Source: Mycobacterium kyorinense
Lineage (GTDB): Bacteria > Actinomycetota > Actinomycetes > Mycobacteriales > Mycobacteriaceae
Length of the DNA: 64,000 nucleotides
Reading direction: 5' to 3'
Assembly (NCBI RefSeq): GCF_002101735.1
Contig: NZ_LQPE01000133.1
Span: 1-64,000 of the forward strand
Each line of letters opens with the position of its first letter. Within the stretch, counting starts at the first letter, position 1. The position numbers and the translations under genes were made by a program. Shown in pieces: positions 1-12,070 of the stretch. The notes beneath the pieces are model-generated. The model made no database searches. It was not told where the DNA came from and saw only the letters and a list, made by a program, of their open reading frames with translations.

Positions 1-369
1 AGCGGCGCACCGTCTCCCGGGAGGCCCCGCACGGGATCGGCGTGCCGTCGACCAGTCGCAGGTCGTCGGCCCACGAGCGGCCAGATACAGCATGGCTTTG
101 CAGATCAACGGAGCGGCGGCCTTGATCCGTTTGTGGTAGCCCGGCTGCTTGGGCAAATACGGAAACAGATGGCGCAGCCGGCCCAAACACATACGCAGCC
201 AATGGTGTTCGCTGCGAGCACCGAGCAGTACCTGCGCCACGGCCAGGCACACCAGCTCGGCATCGGTGAGTCTCTTCGGTCGACCGACTCGCCGTCGGTC
301 CGGTCCGATGACATGATCATCGATCGTCACATACAGTTCGGTCAGGAGGGCATCGAGGTTCGTCGTCAC
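1..369 (-). pseudogene. IS982-family transposase remnant (5' part, frameshifted, cut by window edge)
   Basis: Read from a GTG at 369, the minus strand encodes a mycobacterial IS982-type transposase N-terminus, including VGRPKRLTDAELVCLAVAQ, SEHHWLRM and HLFPYLPKQPGYHKR. The frame is lost near 77-81: the expected continuation WADDLRLVDGTPIPCG is present but in another frame. The gene is therefore broken, unless the shift is a sequencing error. The rest of the gene lies left of the window. No terminal inverted repeat can be fixed in 370-493, which holds no other gene. It is an insertion-sequence relic beside otherwise conserved chromosomal genes. Confidence 0.75.
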
Positions 370-493
370 AAACGTCCATCGATGCCCTCCAACCACATCA
401 GTCACAAGCCGCCACGCCGCACAGACAACCAACAGCGGTACGCATCAACAACCCGCCGCAACTCACCCGCCGCCGCGGTTAGGAATTACTCAT

Positions 494-1324
494 CTAGTGG
501 GTCGGGGGCATCGACCGGCCCATCACCGCGGAGAACAGCCGCTGGTAGCCAGAACCAGTTGCGCGCACGATCACGTCAAGCGCCTTGGCGTCCGGGCCGA
601 CCAGCACCCGGGCCTTGTTCTTACGCACCGCGTCCAGAATGATCCGGGCGGCCCGCTGCGGGCTGGTGCTGGCGAGGCGCTTGTCGAAGAACTCGGCCAG
701 CTGATTGGCGTCGACCCCCTCAGCGGCGGTGGCGTTACGAGCAATCGCCGTCTTGATGCCGCCGGGATGCACAGTGGTCACCTTCACCGGATGGCCGGCC
801 AGGATCATCTCCTGTCGCAGCGCCTCGGTGAAGCCGCGAACGGCGAATTTGGCCGAGTTGTAGGCCGCCTGCCCCGGCACGGAGAACAACCCGAAGACGC
901 TGGAGACGTTGATGACATGCCCGTCGCCGGAGGCAATCAGGTGCGGCAGAAAAGCCTTGGTGCCATTCACGACGCCCCAGAAGTCGACGTCCATCACCCG
1001 CTCGATGTCCTTGAACTGGCTGATCTCAATGTCACCGGTGAATGCGATCCCGGCGTTGTTGTAGATCTGGTTCACCTTGCCGAAATGCTCGTTGACCGCG
1101 TCGGCATAGGCCAGGAAGGCCTCGCGCTCGGCGACGTTGAGGCGGTCGGCCTTGACCGGGGCGCCGATAGCCGCCAGGCGCTCCTCGGTCTGCGCCAGCC
1201 CTTCGGTGTTGATGTCGCTGATCGCCAACTTGGCGCCCGAGCGGGCCAGTTCGACGGCCAGCGCCTGGCCGATACCCGAACCGGCGCCGGTGACCACGGC
1301 CACCTTCCCGGCAAACCCCTCCAT
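494..1324 (-). CDS. Short-chain dehydrogenase/reductase (Rv1245c-like)
   Basis: Cytoplasmic NAD(P)-dependent oxidoreductase of the classical SDR family, 276 aa, a full-length size. Visible motifs are the cofactor-binding TGAGSGIG (residues 12-19), NNAG (89-92), the catalytic Ser in INVSS (about 141-142), and the YxxxK pair Y155/K159. An acidic residue after the second beta strand (SDIN) suggests NAD preference, which is inference. The substrate cannot be read from sequence. It lies downstream of kgd on the same strand, as Rv1245c does in M. tuberculosis. The relBE-type genes Rv1246c-Rv1247c found between them there are absent here; the gap instead holds a hairpin repeat (1392-1455). Confidence 0.88.
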   Translation of the reverse strand: MEGFAGKVAVVTGAGSGIGQALAVELARSGAKLAISDINTEGLAQTEERLAAIGAPVKADRLNVAEREAFLAYADAVNEHFGKVNQIYNNAGIAFTGDIEISQFKDIERVMDVDFWGVVNGTKAFLPHLIASGDGHVINVSSVFGLFSVPGQAAYNSAKFAVRGFTEALRQEMILAGHPVKVTTVHPGGIKTAIARNATAAEGVDANQLAEFFDKRLASTSPQRAARIILDAVRKNKARVLVGPDAKALDVIVRATGSGYQRLFSAVMGRSMPPTH

Positions 1325-1391
1325 GGAAACTCCTTAATCGGTTAGCTCTCGATGAGGCTAGCCGGTACTCGTGGTACGGCCTGCGTGGCCC

Positions 1392-1455
1392 CCGCGAGCG
1401 TGCACAGAATCCCGCCGGCACCCGGCGTGTCGTGCGGGGACACGCACGCTCGCGG
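1392..1455. repeat. Intergenic hairpin repeat, copy 1 of a three-copy family
   Basis: A perfect 12-bp inverted repeat (1392-1403 CCGCGAGCGTGC against 1444-1455) encloses about 40 bp. Read on the minus strand the interior contains CGACACGCCG, which also occurs inside the copies at 51628-51689 and 53047-53103. It lies between kgd and the SDR gene and could act as a terminator or attenuator between them. Confidence 0.7.
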
Positions 1456-1468
1456 CAGGCAGATCAGC

Positions 1469-4400
1469 TCAGCCGAACGCGAGGTCGATAATTTCCTGCT
1501 GCTCGACGGCGTGCACCTTCGACGAGCCCGACGACGGCGCCGACATCGCGCGGCGTGAAATCCGTTTGATGCCAGTCAATTTGTCCGGCACCATCTCGGG
1601 TAGCTCAAGACCGAACCGCGGCCACGCGCCCTGGTTCGCCGGCTCTTCCTGCACCCAGAAGTACTCGTTGACGTTCGGGTAGCGGTCCAGCGTTTCGTTG
1701 AGACGCCGTCGCGGCAGCGGCGCCAGCTGCTCGATGCGCACAATCGCGACGTCATCACGGTTGTCCTTGGCCTTGCGGGCCGCCAACTCGTAGTACAGCT
1801 TGCCGCTGGTCAACAGGATCCGCTTGACGTTGCCGCGATCGCCGACGCCGTCCTCGTAGGTGGGCTCTTCGAGCACCGAGCGGAACTTGATCTCGGTGAA
1901 GTCCTTCAGGTCGCTGACCGCGGCCTTGTTGCGCAGCATCGACTTCGGGGTGAACACGATCAGCGGCCGCTGGATGCCGTCGAGTGCATGCCGGCGCAAC
2001 AAGTGGAAGTAGTTCGCCGGAGTCGACGGCATCGCGATCGTCATCGACCCCTCCGCCCACAGCTGCAGGAAGCGTTCGATGCGGCCCGACGTGTGGTCCG
2101 GGCCCTGGCCCTCGTGCCCGTGCGGCAGCAACAGCACCACGTTGGACAGCTGGCCCCACTTGGCCTCGCCGGAGCTGATGAACTCGTCGATGATCGACTG
2201 CGCGCCATTGACGAAGTCGCCGAACTGGGCCTCCCACATCACAAATGCGTCCGGGTTGCCCACCGTGTAGCCGTATTCGAAACCGACAGCGGCGAATTCG
2301 GACAGCGGCGAGTCGTACACCAGGAATTTACCGCCGGTCGGGGTGCCGTCGGGGTTGGTGGCCAGCAGCTGCAGCGGGGTGAACTCAGCGCCGGTGTTGC
2401 GGTCGATGATCACCGAATGCCGTTGCGAGAACGTGCCGCGCCGGGTGTCCTGCCCGGATAGCCGCACCAGTTTGCCTTCTGCCACAAGCGAACCCAGCGC
2501 CAACAATTCGGCGAACGCCCAGTCGACCTTGCCCTCGTAGGCCATCTCCCGGCGCTTCTCCAGCACCGGCTTGACCCGCGGATGCACGGTGAACCCTTCC
2601 GGCATGGCCAGGTGAGCATCCCCGATGCGGGCCAGCAACGACTTGTCCACCGCGGTGGCCAGCCCCGCAGGAATCATCTGGTCGGACTCCACCGATTCGC
2701 TGGGCTGCACGCCGTGCTTTTCCAGTTCGCGGACCTCGTTGAACACCCGCTCCAACTGGCCCTGGTAGTCGCGCAGGGCGTCTTCGGCTTCCTTCATCGA
2801 GATGTCGCCGCGGCCGATCAGCGCTTCCGTATAGCTCTTGCGCGCACCGCGTTTGGTGTCGATCACGTCGTACATGTACGGGTTCGTCATCGACGGGTCG
2901 TCGCCCTCGTTGTGGCCGCGGCGGCGGTAGCACAGCATGTCGATGATGACGTCCTTGTGGAACTCCTGCCGGAAGTCCACCGCCAGCCGCGCTACCCACT
3001 CGCAGGCTTCGGGGTCGTCGCCGTTGACGTGGAAGATCGGCGCCCCGATCATCTTCGCGACGTCGGTGCAGTATTCGCTGGACTTGGAGTGTTCCGGCGA
3101 GGTGGTGAAGCCGATCTGGTTGTTGACGATGATATGAATGGTGCCGCCCACCCGGTAACCGGGAAGCAAAGCCAGGTTCAGCGTTTCGGCCACCACGCCC
3201 TGCCCGGCGAACGCGGCGTCACCGTGCAGCATCAACGGCACCACCGAGAAGCCGTCCTCGCCGAGCCCCTTGTCGAGCAGATCCTGCTTGGCCCGCACCA
3301 GCCCCTCCAGGACCGGGTCGACGGCCTCGAGGTGCGACGGGTTGGCGGTCAGCGACACCTGAATGTCGTTGTCGCCGAACATCTGAATGTAGACGCCGGT
3401 GGCGCCGAGGTGGTACTTGACGTCACCGGAGCCGTGCGCCTGCGCCGGATTGAGGTTGCCCTCGAATTCGCTGAAGATCTGCGAGTACGGCTTGCCGACG
3501 ATGTTGGCCAGCACGTTGAGCCGTCCGCGGTGCGGCATGCCGATGACCACTTCGTCGAGACCGTGCTCGGCGCACTGGTCGATCGCGGCGTCCATCATCG
3601 GGATGACGGTCTCGGCGCCTTCCAGCGAGAAACGTTTCTGCCCAACGTATTTGGTCTGCAGGAACGTCTCGAAGGCTTCGGCGGCGTTGAGTTTGGACAG
3701 AATGTACTTCTGCTGGGCGACGGTCGGCTTGTCGTGCTTGACCTCGATCCGCTCCTGCAGCCACTTCTGCTGCTCGGGTTCGAGGATGTGGGTGTATTCC
3801 ACGCCGACATGCCGGCAGTAGGCGTCGCGCAGCACCGACAGCACGTCGCGCAGCTTCTTGTACTCCGCGCCCGCAAACCCATTGACCTTGAATACCCGAT
3901 CGAGGTCCCACAGCGTCAGCCCGTGGGTCAGCACGTCGAGGTCGGGGTGGCTGCGGAAGCGGGTGTTGTCGAGCCGCAGCGGGTCGGTGTCGGCCATCAG
4001 GTGGCCGCGGTTGCGGTAGGCCGCGATCAGCTCGACGACGCGCGCATTCTTGTCGACGATCGAGTCCGGGTTGTCGGGCCGCCAGCGCACCGGCTCATAC
4101 GGGATGGACAGCTCGCGAAAGATCTCGTCCCAGAAGGTATCCGAGAGGATCATCTCGTGGATGGTGCGCAGGAAGTCGCCGGATTCCGCGCCTTGGATGA
4201 TGCGGTGGTCGTAGGTCGAGGTCAGCGTGATCAGCTTGCCGATACCGAGTTCGGCGATGCGTTCGGGGCTGGCGCCCTGGAACTCGGCGGGGTATTCCAT
4301 TGCGCCGACGCCGATGATGGCGCCCTGGCCAGCCATCAGCCGCGGCACCGAGTGCACGGTGCCGATGGTGCCCGGGTTGGTCAGCGAAACCGTCACGCCG

Positions 4401-5146
4401 GCAAAGTCTTCCGCGGTCAGCTTGCCGTCCCGAGCGCGGCGCACGATGTCTTCGTAGGCGGTGACGAACTGCGCGAAGCGCATGCTCTCGCAGCGTTTGA
4501 TGCCGGCAACCACAAGCGACCGCTTGCCGTCCTTGCCCTGCAGGTCGATCGCCAGGCCCAGATTGGTGTGCGCGGGCGTGACCGCAGTGGGCTTTCCGTC
4601 GACTTCGGCGAAGTGGCGGTTCATGTTCGGGTATTTCTTGATGCCCTGAACCACCGCGTAGCCCAGCAGATGGGTGAACGAGATCTTGCCGCCGCGGTTG
4701 CGCTTGAGCTGGTTGTTGATGACGGTCCGGTTGTCGATCAACAGCTTGGCCGGGATGGCCCGCACACTGGTGGCCGTCGGTACATCCAGCGACATGGACA
4801 TGTTCTTGACGACGGCGGCGGCGGCACCGCGCAGCACCTGGACCTCGTCGCCCTCGGCGGGCGGGGGCCCGGCCGGTTTGGCCGGGGCCACCGGTGCGCT
4901 GGTTGCGCCATTGCCCGGGGTGGCGGTGGTGGCGGGCGGCGCGGCGGGCTTGGGCGCCGGCGCCGGCTCGGGAGCGGCCGGTCGCCCGTCGCCGGTCGGC
5001 GGGGTGTCGATCGTCGGCTCGGGGTTGTAATCGACCAAGAACTCATGCCAACTCGGGTCGACCGAGGAGGGGTCGTCGCGGAATTTGCGGTACATCTCCT
5101 CGACCAGCCATTCGTTCTGACCGAATGGTGAACTCGTACTGCTCAC
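1469..5146 (-). CDS. kgd: Multifunctional 2-oxoglutarate metabolism enzyme (2-oxoglutarate decarboxylase/dehydrogenase E1 with E2-like domain)
   Basis: A 1225-aa thiamine-diphosphate enzyme of the TCA cycle that acts on 2-oxoglutarate (succinic semialdehyde, 2-hydroxy-3-oxoadipate or succinyl-transfer chemistry in the mycobacterial family). The N-terminus (about 1-40) is the E1 leader motif [16 protein letters not shown]. It is followed by a Pro/Ala-rich linker (about 41-110) and an E2 acyltransferase-like domain with [15 protein letters not shown] (about 310-325). The E1 part follows, with [35 protein letters not shown] and the ThDP-site [16 protein letters not shown]. Length and the E2-E1 fusion match Rv1248c. 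In mycobacteria its activity is controlled by the FHA protein GarA (family knowledge). It reads intact from ATG 5146 to TAG 1469. Confidence 0.98.
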   Translation of the reverse strand: MSSTSSPFGQNEWLVEEMYRKFRDDPSSVDPSWHEFLVDYNPEPTIDTPPTGDGRPAAPEPAPAPKPAAPPATTATPGNGATSAPVAPAKPAGPPPAEGDEVQVLRGAAAAVVKNMSMSLDVPTATSVRAIPAKLLIDNRTVINNQLKRNRGGKISFTHLLGYAVVQGIKKYPNMNRHFAEVDGKPTAVTPAHTNLGLAIDLQGKDGKRSLVVAGIKRCESMRFAQFVTAYEDIVRRARDGKLTAEDFAGVTVSLTNPGTIGTVHSVPRLMAGQGAIIGVGAMEYPAEFQGASPERIAELGIGKLITLTSTYDHRIIQGAESGDFLRTIHEMILSDTFWDEIFRELSIPYEPVRWRPDNPDSIVDKNARVVELIAAYRNRGHLMADTDPLRLDNTRFRSHPDLDVLTHGLTLWDLDRVFKVNGFAGAEYKKLRDVLSVLRDAYCRHVGVEYTHILEPEQQKWLQERIEVKHDKPTVAQQKYILSKLNAAEAFETFLQTKYVGQKRFSLEGAETVIPMMDAAIDQCAEHGLDEVVIGMPHRGRLNVLANIVGKPYSQIFSEFEGNLNPAQAHGSGDVKYHLGATGVYIQMFGDNDIQVSLTANPSHLEAVDPVLEGLVRAKQDLLDKGLGEDGFSVVPLMLHGDAAFAGQGVVAETLNLALLPGYRVGGTIHIIVNNQIGFTTSPEHSKSSEYCTDVAKMIGAPIFHVNGDDPEACEWVARLAVDFRQEFHKDVIIDMLCYRRRGHNEGDDPSMTNPYMYDVIDTKRGARKSYTEALIGRGDISMKEAEDALRDYQGQLERVFNEVRELEKHGVQPSESVESDQMIPAGLATAVDKSLLARIGDAHLAMPEGFTVHPRVKPVLEKRREMAYEGKVDWAFAELLALGSLVAEGKLVRLSGQDTRRGTFSQRHSVIIDRNTGAEFTPLQLLATNPDGTPTGGKFLVYDSPLSEFAAVGFEYGYTVGNPDAFVMWEAQFGDFVNGAQSIIDEFISSGEAKWGQLSNVVLLLPHGHEGQGPDHTSGRIERFLQLWAEGSMTIAMPSTPANYFHLLRRHALDGIQRPLIVFTPKSMLRNKAAVSDLKDFTEIKFRSVLEEPTYEDGVGDRGNVKRILLTSGKLYYELAARKAKDNRDDVAIVRIEQLAPLPRRRLNETLDRYPNVNEYFWVQEEPANQGAWPRFGLELPEMVPDKLTGIKRISRRAMSAPSSGSSKVHAVEQQEIIDLAFG

Positions 5147-5330
5147 GGCAGCTGCTCGCCTCGATTCCTCTGTCCGGCAAGCGCGCTACCCACGACACTT
5201 GCCCCCTAACTGCGCCCGACGTGCCGGCGCAACTCCCACCTGCGGCGGACTTGACGATGGCCGCCCCATAAAGGCTATCTCTTTGCCGGTAATCCGCCAG
5301 GCGCGCCGCTACCCAGCGCCCGTTGCCGCT

Positions 5331-6083
5331 CTACCCGGCGTCGCGAACCGTCGGCAGCAGGTGCAGCGTCACCGGCCAGCGTGCCGGCGGCTCGCCGAAT
5401 GCCTTGCGGGCGTTGCGGACGATCTTTTTGCCGACCATCCGGTTGCCGATCGCCCCGACCAGCGCGCCGATTCCCACCGGCAGCAGCTTGCCGAACAGCA
5501 ACGCCCCGCGCCGCAGCGTGTAGCGCTTGACGGCGTATTTCAGCAGCCGCGAGTTGAGCTGCGACACCGCGGGCATCGGCAGCGTTGCCACCCCGTCGGA
5601 CAGCCACGCTCCGCTGGTGCGGCCCGGCCCGATCAGTTCGGCGAGCGCGTGCTTGCTGTCGTCGCCGACCAGGACGGACAGCACCAGGGCGCGGCGGCGT
5701 TCCCGGTCCTCGATGGGGACCCCGTGCACGGCTGCGACGGCCAACGCGAAGAACGCAGTGGCCTCGAGGAACACGGCGGTCTCACCGGCCGCTGCGGAGA
5801 ACGCGGCCAGCGTGCCGACCCCCGGCAAGGCCGCCGCCGAACCCACCGCGGCGCCACTGGCCGTCACCGCCGCCAGGTAGCGCTTCTCCAGCTTCGCGAC
5901 GATGGTGGCCGGTCCCGCGCCCGCGTTGGCGCGCCGCAGCCGTTCCACATACGCCTTGGCAGTCGGTCCCTGCGACCGCGACGCGCGCTCGATGACATGC
6001 GCCAACGCGCGCGCGGATGCTTTGGGCTTGCCGTTGCTGGCTGTCTGCGGGTCCGCCGTCGACCCGCTCCGTCGGGCGCTCAT
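5331..6083 (-). CDS. Conserved membrane-associated protein (Rv1249c-like)
   Basis: A 250-aa protein of unknown function, matching Rv1249c by position upstream of kgd and by size. The N-terminal 40 residues are basic and Ser/Ala-rich. Two Ala/Gly-rich hydrophobic stretches (about 70-115) and a shorter one near 205-220 (LLPVGIGALVGAIGNRMVG) could be membrane-inserted. No catalytic motif is evident. The 184-bp gap to kgd (5147-5330) is enough for a separate kgd promoter, but I see no clear -35/-10 pair. The gene diverges from the padR-efflux operon across 135 bp (6084-6218). Confidence 0.8.
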   Translation of the reverse strand: MSARRSGSTADPQTASNGKPKASARALAHVIERASRSQGPTAKAYVERLRRANAGAGPATIVAKLEKRYLAAVTASGAAVGSAAALPGVGTLAAFSAAAGETAVFLEATAFFALAVAAVHGVPIEDRERRRALVLSVLVGDDSKHALAELIGPGRTSGAWLSDGVATLPMPAVSQLNSRLLKYAVKRYTLRRGALLFGKLLPVGIGALVGAIGNRMVGKKIVRNARKAFGEPPARWPVTLHLLPTVRDAG

Positions 6084-6218
6084 AGTGCCTCCGTTAGCTG
6101 GAATGGCGTCACTTCAGGCTAGCGCCGGCGCCACGGAAGGCGGGGGAGGCGTCGCCACCGAATACTCCACCCGGAATAATCCGCTCCGGACAAGCCGAGC
6201 CGACAGGACGGATGGTTA

Positions 6219-6779
6219 ATGGCCTACCAGTTGACGTCGTTGGGTATTTCCGTCTTGGCGCTGCTGCGGGAGCGCCCCATGCACGGCTACGAGATGTTCC
6301 AGACGCTGGTGCGACGTCATGCGGATCACATCGTGAAGGTTCGCCCGGGCTCTCTGTATCACGCCGTGGACCGGCTGACCGAGGAGAAACTGATTCGCCG
6401 CGCAGCAACAACCCGTGCCGGCAACCGCCCCGAGCGCGCTGTCTACGAGATCACCGATGCCGGCGTCGAAGCGCTCGGTGAGCGGGTCCGCGACCTGGTA
6501 GCGATGCCGGCCAACGAATTCCCGCAGTTCGTCGCCGCACTCGCCGCGATCGATACCCTGGACCCGGACGCCGCGGCGACTGCCGTCGACGACCGGGTCG
6601 GGGCATTGGAGGCGCGCGCCGCGGAAATCATGGCGCTGCGAGACGCCGGCATCACACCGGCCACCGGCTCTTTGGTGGCTTTCGACTACGTGCTGGCGAC
6701 GATGCGGGCCGAGCTGTCATGGTTGCGCGAATTTGCCGACTCGCTGCGGACCGGAAGCCGAGACGAGGTGAGCAGATGA
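6219..6779 (+). CDS. PadR-family transcriptional regulator
   Basis: A 186-aa regulator with an N-terminal winged helix typical of PadR: hydrophobic start [24 protein letters not shown], then [18 protein letters not shown] and [10 protein letters not shown] (residues about 1-85). A C-terminal helical effector/dimerisation domain follows. The gene overlaps the downstream major-facilitator pump by ATGA (6776-6779), so the two are translationally coupled. PadR proteins commonly repress a neighbouring exporter; that this one controls the pump is inference from the coupling. The 135-bp divergent upstream region is the likely operator zone. Confidence 0.9.
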   Translation: MAYQLTSLGISVLALLRERPMHGYEMFQTLVRRHADHIVKVRPGSLYHAVDRLTEEKLIRRAATTRAGNRPERAVYEITDAGVEALGERVRDLVAMPANEFPQFVAALAAIDTLDPDAAATAVDDRVGALEARAAEIMALRDAGITPATGSLVAFDYVLATMRAELSWLREFADSLRTGSRDEVSR

Positions 6780-8620
6780 CCACGGCGACGAGCAGGACGC
6801 GTTCGGCCCGCAGCACCCGGCGCCCGCCCGCCGTGACGCCGCGCAAGCGGGGGAACAGCCCGAACCCGTGGCACGCGCTGTGGGCGATGATGGTCGGCTT
6901 CTTCATGATCCTGCTCGACTCGACCATCGTCGCGGTCGCCAACCCCAGCATCATGAACGACCTGGAAACCGGCTACGACACGGTGATCTGGGTGACCAGC
7001 GCGTACCTGCTCGCCTATGCGGTGCCGTTGCTGGTGGCCGGCCGACTCGGGGATCGGTTCGGCCCGAAAAACCTCTACCTGGGTGGGCTGGCGGTGTTCA
7101 CCGTCGCCTCGCTGTGGTGCGGCCTGTCCGGCAGCGTCGGCACATTGATCGCTGCGCGGGTGGTTCAGGGCATCGGCGCTGCACTGCTGACCCCGCAGAC
7201 TCTGTCGACAATCACCCGCATCTTCCCGCCGGAGCGTCGCGGCATGGCGATGAGCGTGTGGGGCGCCACCGCCGGCGTCGCCACCCTGGTGGGCCCGCTG
7301 GCCGGCGGTGTCCTGGTCGACGCGATGGGCTGGGAGTGGATCTTTTTCGTCAACGTCCCGATCGGTGTCATCGGGCTGGGATTGGCGGCCTGGCTGGTTC
7401 CGGTCCTGCCCACCGATATGCACCGCTTCGATCTGGCCGGCGTCGCCTTGTCGGGGGTGGGGATGTTCCTCGTCGTCTTCGCCCTGCAGGAGGGCCAGTC
7501 GGCGGGCTGGGCGCCGTGGATCTGGGCGGTGCTCGTCGCCGGCATCGGGTTCATGGTCGCGTTCGTCTACTGGCAGTCGATCAACACGCGCGAGCCGCTG
7601 ATCCCGCTCGACATCTTCCGCGACCGCGACTTCAGCCTGTCCAACCTCGGGGTGGCAGTCATCGGATTCGCCACGACGGCGATGATCCTGCCGCTGATGT
7701 TCTACGCGCAGGCGGTGTGTGGACTGTCGCCGACGCGTTCGGCGCTGCTGACCGCACCGATGGCGATCACCAGTGGGCTGCTGGCCCCGGTCGTCGGCAG
7801 AATCGTGGACCGCACCCATCCGCGGCCGGTTGTCGGTTTCGGGTTCTCGGTTCTGGCTATCGCGCTGACGTGGCTTTCCATCGAGATGGCGCCGGGCACG
7901 CCGATTTGGCGGCTGGCGTTGGTGTTCATCGCGATGGGCGTCGGGATGGCGTTCGTCTGGCAGCCGCTGGCCGCCACCGCGACGCGCAACCTGCCGGCGA
8001 ACCTGGCCGGCGCGGGCTCGGGGGTGTACAACGCGACCCGGCAGGTCGGCGCCGTGTTGGGCAGCTCCAGCATCGCCGCGTTCATGACGTTGCGGATCAC
8101 CGCGGAGTTGCCGCCGATGCCGGGCGGCCTGCACCCGGAGGCCACCGAGGACCGCAGCGCCCTGCAGTTGCCGGAGTTCCTGCGGGAGCCGTTCGCGGCC
8201 GCCATGTCTCAGTCGATGCTGTTGCCGGCGTTCATCGCGCTGTTCGGGGTGGGCGCGGCGCTGTTCATGGTCGGCTTCACCGCGTCGCCGGCCAGTCGTC
8301 AATCGCAGGCCGTCGAGGGCGACGCCGGGACTGAGCGGATCCGGGTGATGCCGGCTGTGTCCGACGATTTCGACGACTACGTCGAGTACGTAGTGCCTCG
8401 TGCGCCCCAGCCGCGCACCGATGAGTACGACACCGAGCCGCTGGCTCCCGTCAAGCCGCCGGCTCCTAAGGCGGAGCCGATCAGGTTCGCGCACAACGGA
8501 TTCCATGTCGACGACCGGCGCTTGCGGTCCGGCGCGGAGTTGCCGCAGTCACGGCGCAATCGGCACTACCGGGCCGATCCCGATGACGCGCCCGGCTACG
8601 GCCGACACTCGTACGACTAA
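6776..8620 (+). CDS. Major facilitator superfamily drug:H+ antiporter, EmrB/QacA type (Rv1250-like)
   Basis: A 614-aa inner-membrane efflux pump of the 14-helix DHA2 type. After a basic 35-residue N-terminus come helix 1 with the family motif [13 protein letters not shown], motif A ([16 protein letters not shown]), the antiporter-type motif C region ([21 protein letters not shown]), and a second series of helices. The C-terminal 100 residues form an acidic/proline-rich cytoplasmic tail ([10 protein letters not shown] onward). ATG 6776 was chosen over the upstream in-frame ATG 6719 because it gives a four-base ATGA overlap with padR. Its stop (8618-8620) overlaps the stop of the convergent nuclease-helicase gene. 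The substrate is unknown. Confidence 0.93.
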   Translation: MTTATSRTRSARSTRRPPAVTPRKRGNSPNPWHALWAMMVGFFMILLDSTIVAVANPSIMNDLETGYDTVIWVTSAYLLAYAVPLLVAGRLGDRFGPKNLYLGGLAVFTVASLWCGLSGSVGTLIAARVVQGIGAALLTPQTLSTITRIFPPERRGMAMSVWGATAGVATLVGPLAGGVLVDAMGWEWIFFVNVPIGVIGLGLAAWLVPVLPTDMHRFDLAGVALSGVGMFLVVFALQEGQSAGWAPWIWAVLVAGIGFMVAFVYWQSINTREPLIPLDIFRDRDFSLSNLGVAVIGFATTAMILPLMFYAQAVCGLSPTRSALLTAPMAITSGLLAPVVGRIVDRTHPRPVVGFGFSVLAIALTWLSIEMAPGTPIWRLALVFIAMGVGMAFVWQPLAATATRNLPANLAGAGSGVYNATRQVGAVLGSSSIAAFMTLRITAELPPMPGGLHPEATEDRSALQLPEFLREPFAAAMSQSMLLPAFIALFGVGAALFMVGFTASPASRQSQAVEGDAGTERIRVMPAVSDDFDDYVEYVVPRAPQPRTDEYDTEPLAPVKPPAPKAEPIRFAHNGFHVDDRRLRSGAELPQSRRNRHYRADPDDAPGYGRHSYD

Positions 8621-11600
8621 CCGTCGGTCACCGCCAGGAACGCGCCCAACTCCACCAGCCCCGCCGGCGTGGCGGGCAGGTAGTCGGTCAGTGTCTCCGC
8701 CCGTACGATCAGCGCCGCGTACTGCGCGCGGCTGATTGCCACGTTCAACCGATTCCGGTTGAGCAGGAACGGGATTCCGCGCGGGATGTCTTCGACGGAC
8801 GACGCCGTCATCGAGATGAGGACCACCGGCGCCTGCGCGCCCTGGAATTTGTCGACGGTTCCGACCCGGACGTCGCCGAGACCGGCGGCCGCCAGTCGAC
8901 GCCGCAGCAACACCACCTGCGCGTTGTACGGGGCCAGCACCAGCACGTCGGCGGCCTGCAACGGCCGGGTACCGTGCTCGTCGGTCCACGACGAGCCCAG
9001 CAGCCGCGAGATCTCGTCGGCAATCGCCTCGGCCTCTTGAGGACTCTCGGTCGAATTGCCCTCGTGGCGCACCGTAAGTGCCTGGACCCCGGGCGAATAT
9101 CCGTCGAGGCGACGCGCGGCGGTGCGTTCGACATGGGAATGCAGCCGTCCCTCGTACGCGAGCCGCGACACCGGCCCGCAGACCGCGGGATGCATCCGAT
9201 AGGAGCGGTCCAGGAAGTAGCCGCGTTCGGCCGGCAACGTGCGCTGATTCTCGACCAGCCACCCGAGCGCGGAGGTGTCGACCGGTTCCGGATGGGTGCC
9301 CTGGCTGACTTGCGGCAATTGCTGCGGATCGCCCAGCAGCAGAAGGTTTTTCGCCGCCGGTGCCACCGCGATGGTGTTGGCCAAGCAGAACTGGCCGGCC
9401 TCGTCGATCACCAGCAAGTCCAAACTGCCGGGCGGCACCCGACTGGTATTGGCGAAGTCCCAGGCCGTACCGCCGATCACGCACCCCGGAGTCCCGGCGA
9501 CGAAGTCGGCGTACTCGTCCCCGTCGATGTGCCGCCAGGCCGGATTGTCTCGGTCGTGCTGCTTCTTGGCCACCCGTTGCGGATCGATTCCGACCGACAC
9601 CGCGCAGTCGAAGAGGTTCTCCACCACGGCATGCGACTGCGCGACTACCCCGATCCGCCAGCCGTGTTCGGCGACCAGTTGCATGATGGCGCGCGCCGCG
9701 GTGAACGTTTTGCCCGTCCCGGGCGGGCCGTGCACCGCCACGTACGACGAATCCAGGTCCAGCATCGCCGCGACGATGTCCGCGGCCGTATCGGCGCTGC
9801 GTGGCAGCGGCGCGCCGCTGCGGAGTCGGGGGGCGCGTCGCAGCAGAATATCCACGATGGCGGTGCGGGGAAGCCGCGGCAACGCGGCTGCGACCTCGGC
9901 AGCCGTGGCCTCGATCGACTCCCGCAGCTTCGTGGTCGCAATCGGCGGGCCGGGAGTGAGCGCGAACGGCAATTGGTCAAAGGTGCTGCCGTTATTCGGT
10001 GTTCGTTCCAGGACCACTACCTCGGTGGGCACCGCCGGGTCGTCGGCCTCGACGACCTGGGCGTGGCCGGCCGCCCGACGGTCGGGATCGTCGGTCATCC
10101 CTTCGGGCGCCGGGGGTTCGTAGAGCGCGAACACCGTCGAGCTGAGTTCGCCGCGGGCCAGCTCGCCGGTCAGCCGCAACCTGCGCTGCGGCTTGCGGGC
10201 ACGCGGCGGCTGATGCCAGTCCACCGCCACCGAGGCTTCGTCGACGACGAAAACGTCGGTGTTGTCGGCCCATTCCTCCAGCGGGTAGTTGAGTCGGTCG
10301 AAATGCGCCCACCAGAACGGCTTGTCCTCGCGTCGGTGATAGCCGCGCGCCGCGGCCACCAACGCGACCGCCATCTGCTCCGCGGTCCGGTCGCCGAGTG
10401 ACGCGAAGTCCGCCAGCGTCGCCGCCAGCGCGTCGTGTTGCTCGACGCTGCCGCCATCCGAAACGGGTTGGGCGCCAAGCGGTGTGATGCCACACTCGAA
10501 AGCCCGCATCAGCAGCCAGTCGCGCAGTGCCCGGGTTGACCGGCAGTCGTAGTGGTTGTAGTCCTCGATCTCCTTGAGCACCGTCGCGGCCTCGTCGGCG
10601 CAGCCGTCGGCGCGCAGCTCGCAGAACCGGGCGTATTGGGTGATCGAATCGGCGGCAGTGGTCACGTCCCCGGAGCGCAACTGCTGGCCCATGAACAGCG
10701 GCTCGAGCGCCTTGAGGCTGAACGAGTCTGCTCCGACCCGAAAACTCTTGCGCACCAACGGATACAGGTCCACCAAGACCCCGCTGCGCAGAAGGTCGTC
10801 GACGTCGTCCTCGCCGACGCCATGCCGACCGGCGAGCCGCAGCAGCGCGGTCTTCTCGTAGGGGGCGTAGTGGTAGATGTGCATGTTCGGGTAGCGCTTG
10901 CGGCGCTTGGCCACCATCGCCAGAAAGTCCGTCAACGCCCGCCGCTCGCCGGCGCGGTCGTGCGCCCACAGCGGGCGAAAAGCGCCGCCGGCGTCCAGGA
11001 CGCCGAACAGATACTCCAGACCCCATTGCCTGCCGTCGGCGGTCCACAGCGGATCACCCTCGAAGTCGAAGAACAGGTCGCCGTCGTCGGGGTTGGGTAA
11101 CAACGCCAGTGGCTGCGGATCGGCGATCTCGAACTGGGGCTCGCCGGTTTCGCGTTCGACCACCTGCAGCCGGGCTTGCGCGGTGAGCTTGGCCAGCGTG
11201 CGTGGTGCGAGATCGGGCACCGGCCCGGTGTGGCCGGCCAATTCGGCGACGGTGCTGACGCCGGCGTCGAGCAGCTTGGCTCGCTGGCTGACCCGCATCC
11301 CGGCTACCAGCAGCAGGTCGTCGCTGAGCCGAACCTGCTCCTCGCACTCCGGGCAGCGAAAACACGCCCGCACCCGCTCGTCGTCCCAGCGCACCGGTTC
11401 GGTTGCGGCGTAATGCTCGTCGAGCAGCCGCTGCACCAGCGCCCGCTGAGAGCGATAGACCGGTATCAGCTCGTCGATCGCGTAGCGCAGGACGGTGCCG
11501 TCGCCGAGGATCAGTTCGGCGTCCGGCGCCACCGGCACCCCCGAGCAGCTCAGCGTGTCGGCGTAGCCGGCCAGTTGCAGCAGCGCGGTGACCTTGGCCG

Positions 11601-12009
11601 AGCGGGCCAGTTTGGTGTCGGCAACGCGGTACCGGCCACCGTCGCGCACCAGGAAGTCGGCGAACCCGACGAAGCGGCCGTCGAACATGGCGGCCTGGTA
11701 CACCACCGGCGCGCCGTCGGCGACCGCGCGCCGGGTCGCCTCGGCGGCGGCGGTCAGCCCGGCGATCGTGTAGGCCGGGCGACCGATGACGGCAACCGCG
11801 TCGCCGAATTCGACTCGGAACTGGTCGAGTTGGCGTTGCTCGTGCCGGCGGCCCAGATCGGCAGTGCGGGCGAGCAACTCGTCCTCGGCGGCCACCGCGG
11901 GCCCGCGTCCCAGCTTCGCGTCGAAGTCGCGTAGCAGCGCGAACTCGCAGCGGGACGCGGCTGCCAGATCCGACGCGCTGTAGACCACTCCGTCGTCGGT
12001 GACGAACAC
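8617..12009 (-). CDS. TM0106-type RecB-like nuclease fused to a superfamily 1 helicase (Rv1251c-like)
   Basis: A 1130-aa nuclease-helicase. The N-terminal third is a RecB/Cas4-like PD-(D/E)XK module with [13 protein letters not shown] as the D...xxK part and a Cys cluster ([11 protein letters not shown]) as in Fe-S nucleases. A middle RNase H-like stretch contains [11 protein letters not shown] and [16 protein letters not shown]. The C-terminus is a UPF1-like SF1 helicase with Walker A GPPGTGKT (about residue 760), DEAG box VIDEAGQF, and late motifs [12 protein letters not shown] and VAISRAQ. Domain order and length match Rv1251c. A role in processing DNA or RNA ends is likely from family, but the substrate is not known. 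It overlaps the pump stop codon (8617-8620). Confidence 0.9.
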   Translation of the reverse strand: MFVTDDGVVYSASDLAAASRCEFALLRDFDAKLGRGPAVAAEDELLARTADLGRRHEQRQLDQFRVEFGDAVAVIGRPAYTIAGLTAAAEATRRAVADGAPVVYQAAMFDGRFVGFADFLVRDGGRYRVADTKLARSAKVTALLQLAGYADTLSCSGVPVAPDAELILGDGTVLRYAIDELIPVYRSQRALVQRLLDEHYAATEPVRWDDERVRACFRCPECEEQVRLSDDLLLVAGMRVSQRAKLLDAGVSTVAELAGHTGPVPDLAPRTLAKLTAQARLQVVERETGEPQFEIADPQPLALLPNPDDGDLFFDFEGDPLWTADGRQWGLEYLFGVLDAGGAFRPLWAHDRAGERRALTDFLAMVAKRRKRYPNMHIYHYAPYEKTALLRLAGRHGVGEDDVDDLLRSGVLVDLYPLVRKSFRVGADSFSLKALEPLFMGQQLRSGDVTTAADSITQYARFCELRADGCADEAATVLKEIEDYNHYDCRSTRALRDWLLMRAFECGITPLGAQPVSDGGSVEQHDALAATLADFASLGDRTAEQMAVALVAAARGYHRREDKPFWWAHFDRLNYPLEEWADNTDVFVVDEASVAVDWHQPPRARKPQRRLRLTGELARGELSSTVFALYEPPAPEGMTDDPDRRAAGHAQVVEADDPAVPTEVVVLERTPNNGSTFDQLPFALTPGPPIATTKLRESIEATAAEVAAALPRLPRTAIVDILLRRAPRLRSGAPLPRSADTAADIVAAMLDLDSSYVAVHGPPGTGKTFTAARAIMQLVAEHGWRIGVVAQSHAVVENLFDCAVSVGIDPQRVAKKQHDRDNPAWRHIDGDEYADFVAGTPGCVIGGTAWDFANTSRVPPGSLDLLVIDEAGQFCLANTIAVAPAAKNLLLLGDPQQLPQVSQGTHPEPVDTSALGWLVENQRTLPAERGYFLDRSYRMHPAVCGPVSRLAYEGRLHSHVERTAARRLDGYSPGVQALTVRHEGNSTESPQEAEAIADEISRLLGSSWTDEHGTRPLQAADVLVLAPYNAQVVLLRRRLAAAGLGDVRVGTVDKFQGAQAPVVLISMTASSVEDIPRGIPFLLNRNRLNVAISRAQYAALIVRAETLTDYLPATPAGLVELGAFLAVTDG

Positions 12010-12070
12010 AGGCCCACCCTAGGTGAGGGCACCGACATCGACCGGCGACACGCACCGGCGCGAAGAGGGG

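Noticed and set aside
2582..5131. 849-codon open frame opposite kgd
   Set aside because: GC-rich codon shadow: its protein is His/Asp/Val/Arg-rich with no motif, while the minus strand encodes intact Kgd.
6686..8506. 606-codon open frame opposite the efflux pump
   Set aside because: Composition dominated by Arg/His/Gln/Asp and no fold signal; the plus strand is a clear 14-TM pump coupled to padR.
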